Shown piece after piece: positions 43,997-48,508 of a stretch of 48,508 nt of DNA. Origin of the DNA: Aquitalea pelogenes (GTDB lineage: Bacteria; Pseudomonadota; Gammaproteobacteria; Burkholderiales; Chromobacteriaceae). A program made the translations under genes and the position numbers. The stretch is taken from positions 1 through 48,508 of the forward strand of contig NZ_LNQV01000032.1 in NCBI RefSeq assembly GCF_001515305.1. The letters are read 5' to 3'. The notes beneath the pieces were generated by a model, which did no database searches, was not told the origin of the DNA, and was given only the letters and a program-made list of their open reading frames with translations. Position 1 is the first letter of the stretch. Each line of letters starts with the position of its first letter.

Positions 43997-46291
43997 ATGC
44001 ACGTCATTGATATGCTCGCCCGTCGTCGTTCCCCCCGCCTGCTGTGGCTGGGAACCTCCCTCACCCTGATTGCCCTGGTACTGGCCCTGGGTGGCCTGTT
44101 TTATCTGGTGTATCGCGACTGGGTGGATGAGCAGCGGGACAATCTCATTCAGGAAGTGCTCTGGCTGGAACAGTCGATGCGCCTGCATATGGAAGGCCAG
44201 CAAGAGTGGGCCGAAGGGGTGGCGGCAGATATTGCCAATGGCAGGCTGAGCCCGGAACGCTTTATTTCCAATGCTGCGTTTTTCATGCGCGAAAGCCCGG
44301 AAGTGTTACTGGTGCAGCAAATCGACGCACAAGCCATGCTGCTGCGCGACCAGCACGGACAGGTTGCACCGGGCCGGGTGTTGCATGGTGACGAATATGA
44401 CGCGGTGTGGCGTGCCATGCGCTTGCGCCGCGCATCCTACGGTCAGCCTTACCGCAGGCCGGATGGCAAATACCGCTTTGATCTGGCCGTACCCATCATT
44501 GCCAATGAAAAAGTACTGGGCAGCATACGGCTGGTGTATCAGTTCGATCAGCTGCTGCACCGTCAGGTGCCGTGGTGGATTGCCTCCAAGAACTACATCA
44601 GTTTTGTCGATGTGGGGGGGCGCACGCTGGCCAGCAAGTTCGACCCGTCAGAACATCCCGGCAATATCTCGCACCAGACCAGTTTCGATCCGCCCGGTTT
44701 CGGCGTTTACCTGCGCGCGGTCAGCTACCGTTCCGGCCTGGGGCTGACCCTGCCGGTGCTCACCGGCCTGATCACTCTGCTGGCAGCGGCCTTGCTGTAT
44801 TCCATCTGGCGCATCCGTCGCCACATGCGCGAACGCTCGCGCGCCGAGCAGGCACTTTCCACCGAAGTGGCCTTGCGTCAGGCGATTGAAGACTGCATGA
44901 AAAGCGGCCTGGTGGCCATCAGCCTGCAAGGCGAAATCCTGCGGGTCAACCGGGCATTCTGTGAAATGCTGGGCTATGCCCCGGAACAGCTGGTGGGGCA
45001 GCGGCCGCCGCATGTGTTCTGGCCAGCCAGTGATCATCAGCAGATGCGCGCTGCCATGGATGCGGTGCGGCAAGGCATGCAGCCGGAGCAGGGTTTCGAG
45101 TTGCGCTTTGCCTGCCAGAATGGCGATTTTATTGAAGTACGCCTGTATGCCACGCCACTGATCGAGCGTGACGGCAGCCACCGTGGCTGGATTGCCGCGT
45201 TGTTTGACATTACCGAACGCAAGCGCCAGCGCCTGGCACTCAATGCCTCGCACCAGCGTTTTCTGACCGTGCTGAACGGCATGCAGGCCGGGGTGTGCGT
45301 GGTCAGTCAGGACAGCGGCCAGCTGCTATATGGCAACCCTACTTTTGCGTATTTGTGGCTGGCGGAAGAGCCGGACGCACCATGTTGTCTGCTGCTGCCG
45401 GGGCTGCGTGCCGATCCGGAACATGACGATCTGGCCAGTGAGTTCACCCTGCAGGATGGCAAGCAGTGGTTCCAGATGCAGCGGCGCAGGCTGGAGTGGG
45501 TCAACGGGGAGTCCGCCTGGTTGGTGATCCTGACCGATGTCACCGAAGAGCGTGAACGCGAAGGGCGGGCGCAGGCGCAGCAGGAACGCTTCCAGACCAC
45601 TTCACGGCTGATTGCCATGGGCGAGATGGCCTCCAGTCTGGCGCACGAGCTGAACCAGCCGCTGACTGCCATTTCCACTTATTCGGCCGGGCTGGCCAGA
45701 CGCTTGCCGGACACGCTGGAGTTACCCAACGGGGTGCGCGATGCGGTGTCGGCCATCAGCCAGCAGGCGCAGCGGGCGGGGCAGATCATCAAGAGCATCC
45801 GCGCCTTTGTGAAAAAGCACGAACCTCAGCTGGAAACGGTAGATCCGGCCCGCGTGGTGGCGCGTGCTGCCGGTCTGGCCGAGATGATGGCCTTCAAGGC
45901 CGGGGTTCAGTTGCTGATCGAGCAGGATGACACAGTCTGCCGGCTGGACATGGACCCGGTGCTGATCGAGCAGGTATTGCTCAATCTGATGAAGAACGCC
46001 ATCGAAGCCATGGTGGAAGCCCAGACGCGACGCCCGCACATCATCGTGCGTACTGCTGTCGGTGCTGCTTTCTGGCGGGTGGAGGTGGCTGATAACGGAC
46101 CGGGGCTGGCCGATAACATCAAGAACGAGCTATTTACCCCGTTTTATTCCACCAAGCCGGATGGCATGGGGATTGGTTTGAATATCTGCCGCTCCATTGT
46201 CGAGTTCCATCGCGGCGAATTCAGCGTCAGCACCGGGGTGAGCGGTGGCTGTGTGTTCTGGTTCACCCTGCCTTTGCGCCGCGACGCGTAA
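43997..46291 (+). CDS. PAS-domain sensor histidine kinase (DctS/FixL-like)
   Basis: A 764-residue inner-membrane kinase. TM1 is at about 16-40, a periplasmic domain of about 200 residues follows, TM2 at about 247-270, then a clear PAS domain (about 285-405) and a second PAS-like segment (about 410-520). The kinase core has the H-box LAHELNQPLTAI with His550, the N-box NLMKNAIEAM, and G-boxes DNGPGL and GMGIGLNI. It diverges from dctP, so it probably senses C4-dicarboxylates, like DctS of Rhodobacter. No response regulator lies next to it. Confidence 0.93.
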   Translation: MHVIDMLARRRSPRLLWLGTSLTLIALVLALGGLFYLVYRDWVDEQRDNLIQEVLWLEQSMRLHMEGQQEWAEGVAADIANGRLSPERFISNAAFFMRESPEVLLVQQIDAQAMLLRDQHGQVAPGRVLHGDEYDAVWRAMRLRRASYGQPYRRPDGKYRFDLAVPIIANEKVLGSIRLVYQFDQLLHRQVPWWIASKNYISFVDVGGRTLASKFDPSEHPGNISHQTSFDPPGFGVYLRAVSYRSGLGLTLPVLTGLITLLAAALLYSIWRIRRHMRERSRAEQALSTEVALRQAIEDCMKSGLVAISLQGEILRVNRAFCEMLGYAPEQLVGQRPPHVFWPASDHQQMRAAMDAVRQGMQPEQGFELRFACQNGDFIEVRLYATPLIERDGSHRGWIAALFDITERKRQRLALNASHQRFLTVLNGMQAGVCVVSQDSGQLLYGNPTFAYLWLAEEPDAPCCLLLPGLRADPEHDDLASEFTLQDGKQWFQMQRRRLEWVNGESAWLVILTDVTEEREREGRAQAQQERFQTTSRLIAMGEMASSLAHELNQPLTAISTYSAGLARRLPDTLELPNGVRDAVSAISQQAQRAGQIIKSIRAFVKKHEPQLETVDPARVVARAAGLAEMMAFKAGVQLLIEQDDTVCRLDMDPVLIEQVLLNLMKNAIEAMVEAQTRRPHIIVRTAVGAAFWRVEVADNGPGLADNIKNELFTPFYSTKPDGMGIGLNICRSIVEFHRGEFSVSTGVSGGCVFWFTLPLRRDA

Positions 46292-46301
46292 GCATCATGA
46301 A

Positions 46302-46326
46302 AAACGGCACCACTTGGGTGCCGTTT
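46302..46326. terminator. Bidirectional terminator between the kinase gene and nadB
   Basis: Stem AAACGGCACC / GGTGCCGTTT with an ACTTG loop; A and T ends serve both converging genes. Confidence 0.75.
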
Positions 46327-46366
46327 CCAGATAGCGCAGTGAATGTGTAGCTTGCGCGCTGTTCGC

Positions 46367-47947
46367 TCAGCGCAGCGGCGGCTCCAGCACGGTTTCCTGC
46401 GTTTCCGGCAGCGTATCCGGGTAGTCGCGGCTGTAGTGCAGGCCGCGGCTTTCCTTGCGCAGCAAGGCCGAACGCACGATCAGCTCGGCAGTCTGCACCA
46501 GATTGCGCAGCTCGATCAGATCGTTGGTGACGTGGAAGTTGCTGTAGTACTCGTTGATTTCCTCGGACAGCAGGCGAATCCGGCTCAGCGCCCGCATCAG
46601 GCGCTTGTTGGTGCGCACAATGCCCACATAGTCCCACATGGCACGACGCAGCTCGTCCCAGTTGTGCGATATCACCACTTCCTCGTCGGTATCCGTCACC
46701 TGGCTGTCATCCCAGGCCGGGATCGGCGGCAAGGTGATGACCGGTTCTGCCAGAATGTCCTCGGCCGCAGCCTTGCCAATCACCAGACACTCCAGCAAGG
46801 AGTTGCTGGCCAGACGGTTGGCGCCGTGCAGGCCGGTGCAAGCCACTTCGCCCACGGCATACAGCGCGTCCACATCGGTATGGCCGGTGAGGTCGGTCAC
46901 CAGACCGCCGCAGGTAAAGTGCACGGCTGGCACCACCGGGATCGGCTCCTGGGTGATGTCGATGCCCAGTTCCAGGCAGTGCGCGTAGATATTGGGGAAG
47001 TGCTCTTTGATGAAGTTGGCCGGCTTGTAGGAAATATCCAGATAAACACAATCCAGACCATGCTTTTTCATTTCGAAGTCAATCGCGCGCGCCACCACGT
47101 CGCGCGGTGCCAGTTCGCCACGCGGGTCGTGATCCGGCATGAAACGGGTGCCGTCCGGCAGCTTCAGAATGCCGCCTTCGCCACGCACCGCTTCGGAAAT
47201 CAGGAAAGACTTGGTGTGCGGATGGTACAGGCAAGTCGGGTGGAACTGTATGAACTCCATATTCCCCACCCGGCAGCCAGCACGCCAGCCCATGGCGATG
47301 CCATCGCCAGTCGCCGTATCCGGGTTGGTGGTGTACAGGTAAACCTTGCCCGCACCACCGGAGGCCAGAATGGTGTGCTGGGCGGCAATGGTCACCACCT
47401 GATCCAGCGTCTTGTCCAGTGCATACACGCCATAACAGCGCTTGCCTTCCAGCCCCAGCTTGCGTGAAGTAATCAGGTCGATGGCCAGGAAATCTTCCAG
47501 CACGGTAATGTTCGGATGCGCCTTGATCTTCTGACCCAGGGTGGACGTCACCGCTGCACCGGTTGCATCCGCAGCATGAATGATGCGGCGATGGCTGTGG
47601 CCGCCCTCGCGGGTCAGGTGATAACCCGTCTTGTGGTTATCATCGCGAGTAAAAGGCACACCCAGCGCAATCAACCAGTCAATTGCTTCCTTGGAGTGCT
47701 CCACAATAAAGCGCGTGGCTTCTTCATTACACAAACCGGCACCGGCAATCAGGGTATCGCGGATATGCTCTTCAACAGAGTCTTCCGTATCCAGCACCGC
47801 GGCGATGCCGCCCTGGGCATAAGTCGAACTGCCTTCCAGCAGATCACGTTTGGTAATCAGGCCAACTTTGCGCGTGGCAGCCAGATGCAAGGCCAGGGTC
47901 ATGCCGGCCAGACCGCTACCGATAATCAATACATCAAACTTGAGCAT
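46367..47947 (-). CDS. nadB: L-aspartate oxidase NadB
   Basis: Oxidises L-aspartate to iminoaspartate, the first step of NAD synthesis; FAD-dependent and cytoplasmic. The 526-residue protein has the FAD motif [11 protein letters not shown], the [12 protein letters not shown] block, GHSHRRI with substrate-binding residues, [17 protein letters not shown] and [15 protein letters not shown]. Length matches the family (E. coli 540). The ribosome binding site is weak. The other quinolinate genes (nadA, nadC) are not in the window. Confidence 0.97.
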   Translation of the reverse strand: MLKFDVLIIGSGLAGMTLALHLAATRKVGLITKRDLLEGSSTYAQGGIAAVLDTEDSVEEHIRDTLIAGAGLCNEEATRFIVEHSKEAIDWLIALGVPFTRDDNHKTGYHLTREGGHSHRRIIHAADATGAAVTSTLGQKIKAHPNITVLEDFLAIDLITSRKLGLEGKRCYGVYALDKTLDQVVTIAAQHTILASGGAGKVYLYTTNPDTATGDGIAMGWRAGCRVGNMEFIQFHPTCLYHPHTKSFLISEAVRGEGGILKLPDGTRFMPDHDPRGELAPRDVVARAIDFEMKKHGLDCVYLDISYKPANFIKEHFPNIYAHCLELGIDITQEPIPVVPAVHFTCGGLVTDLTGHTDVDALYAVGEVACTGLHGANRLASNSLLECLVIGKAAAEDILAEPVITLPPIPAWDDSQVTDTDEEVVISHNWDELRRAMWDYVGIVRTNKRLMRALSRIRLLSEEINEYYSNFHVTNDLIELRNLVQTAELIVRSALLRKESRGLHYSRDYPDTLPETQETVLEPPLR

Positions 47948-48239
47948 GGCAGATGCCGCCGTCAGGCGGACTAGGGCAGTTTGCAGAAGGCTAAAGAGTA
48001 GCAGAAGCGCTGCAGTGCGGCATCAGCATTATCTTGTCGGCTTATATATAGATATTGCAGCGTGGATGCGACCAAATCACCTTCGTTGATCGTGGTCGCG
48101 GTTGTCACGACATGGGCGGCGAATGTGGGGCTCGATGTTTGATATAAAACCCGAATTTCATAAAGCATTACCGTTCAGTGACTTAGCGGTCTGTGCGACG
48201 GAATTTTGGCAAAACCTGCAGATTTCTTCGCACAAAGTG
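47948..48239. other. Intergenic region between nadB and the rRNA operon
   Basis: About 290 bases between divergent units. I see AT-rich segments (TTATATATAGATATT near 48042, and TTTGATATAAAAC near 48139) that may be part of the nadB promoter or an upstream element for rRNA transcription. No supported gene. Confidence 0.5.
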
Positions 48240-48268
48240 TTGACGAGGGTGGGGCAGGGCGGTATAGT
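48240..48268 (+). promoter_or_regulatory. rRNA operon promoter
   Basis: TTGACG and TATAGT separated by 17 bases, followed by a GC-rich start region (TCGCCTCC), as expected for a growth-rate-controlled rRNA promoter. The 16S gene begins about 175 bases downstream. Confidence 0.85.
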
Positions 48269-48322
48269 TCGCCTCCTCAGCAGACAACGCAGCGACGGAA
48301 ACGAAACGCAGCGACCTGCACC

Positions 48323-48335
48323 GCTCTTTAAAAAA
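48323..48335 (+). promoter_or_regulatory. boxA antitermination site in the rRNA leader
   Basis: GCTCTTTAAAAAA matches the boxA consensus (TGCTCTTTAACAA). The Nus factors bind this RNA and prevent early termination of rRNA transcripts. Confidence 0.75.
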
Positions 48336-48355
48336 CAGAATAACCGATAGGTGTG

Positions 48356-48385
48356 AGTGCTTGGCGAAAGCCAAATACTTGCACT
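48356..48385 (+). other. rRNA leader hairpin with GAAA tetraloop
   Basis: TTGGC-GAAA-GCCAA (48361-48374) within outer arms AGTGC / GCACT. It lies between boxA and 16S and is probably part of the folded pre-rRNA leader. Confidence 0.6.
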
Positions 48386-48447
48386 GCAAGACAAGAAATA
48401 CTTGTTATTTTCTTTGATCTTGCGTGCCAGAAATTTGCTATGAGATT

Positions 48448-48508
48448 GAACTGAAGAGTTTGATCCTGGCTCAGATTGAACGCTGGCGGCATGCTTTACA
48501 CATGCAAG
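48448..48508 (+). rRNA. rrs: 16S ribosomal RNA, 5' end (cut by the window edge)
   Basis: The last 61 bases start with GAACTGAAGAGTTTGATCC and continue with TGGCTCAGATTGAACGCTGG, the standard 5' end of bacterial 16S rRNA. The variant GCATGCTTTACACATGCAAG is typical of betaproteobacteria including Neisseriales. The gene continues past the window. Confidence 0.97.

Noticed and set aside
47971-48168. A 65-codon minus-strand frame before nadB
   Set aside because: No ribosome binding site, no known domain, and it lies in the promoter region.
48102-48350. An 82-codon plus-strand frame over the rRNA leader
   Set aside because: It covers the rRNA promoter and boxA and has no ribosome binding site.

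Overview
This 48.5 kb window looks like the core chromosome of a betaproteobacterium of the order Neisseriales, probably a Chromobacteriaceae member close to Aquitalea, Vogesella, Pseudogulbenkiania or Chromobacterium. The basis is the 5' end of a 16S rRNA gene at the right edge, the GC-rich coding sequence, and gene content such as hpnCDE, a PhaM-type granule protein, a LolC/E-LolD pair and a DctPQM TRAP transporter. I see no insertion sequence, prophage, integrase, plasmid function or CRISPR array. Nearly every base is in a gene or a short intergenic gap.

Left third (1-18 kb, mostly + strand): a GAF-domain protein; ribA; an unknown gene; a minus-strand tRNA operon (Ala-GGC, Glu-TTC, Ala-GGC) with its own promoter and terminator; hpnC-hpnD-hpnE, which make squalene from farnesyl diphosphate for hopanoids; a YciK-like SDR protein; a lipoprotein; radA; an ECF sigma factor with a zinc-finger anti-sigma. 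Then on the minus strand come a DUF2325 gene under a Fur box, a secretin-like exported protein and ubiB. Back on the plus strand are an NlpC/P60 hydrolase, a small conserved protein, lolC-lolD (outer-membrane lipoprotein release), an MscS-type channel, a FixJ-type response regulator and nudB (folate pathway).

Middle (18-32 kb): chrA (chromate efflux), a PAP2 phosphatase, divergent rcnA/rcnR with an exact RcnR-type operator, an endonuclease/exonuclease/phosphatase-family protein, metN-metI-metQ (methionine uptake), a VOC protein, an HD hydrolase, psuK-psuG (pseudouridine breakdown), a candidate small RNA, a chemoreceptor and an SbmA/YddA-like ABC transporter.

Right third (32-48.5 kb): dnaE, apparently broken by two one-base deletions in an identical 9-base context and therefore probably a sequencing artefact; a flavin reductase-like protein; a VirK/YbjX protein; a short PhaM-like protein; maeB; dctP-dctQ-dctM (C4-dicarboxylate uptake) with a sigma-54-like element; a divergent PAS sensor kinase; nadB; and an rRNA operon promoter, leader and 16S start, cut by the window edge.

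Dicarboxylate uptake (DctPQM) and malate conversion to pyruvate (MaeB) are adjacent and may work together. The sensor kinase beside dctP has no response regulator next to it, while the FixJ-type regulator at 17 kb has no kinase next to it. I found no clearly new multi-gene system. The most useful leads are regulatory elements, proteins missing expected residues or domains, and the dnaE lesions.
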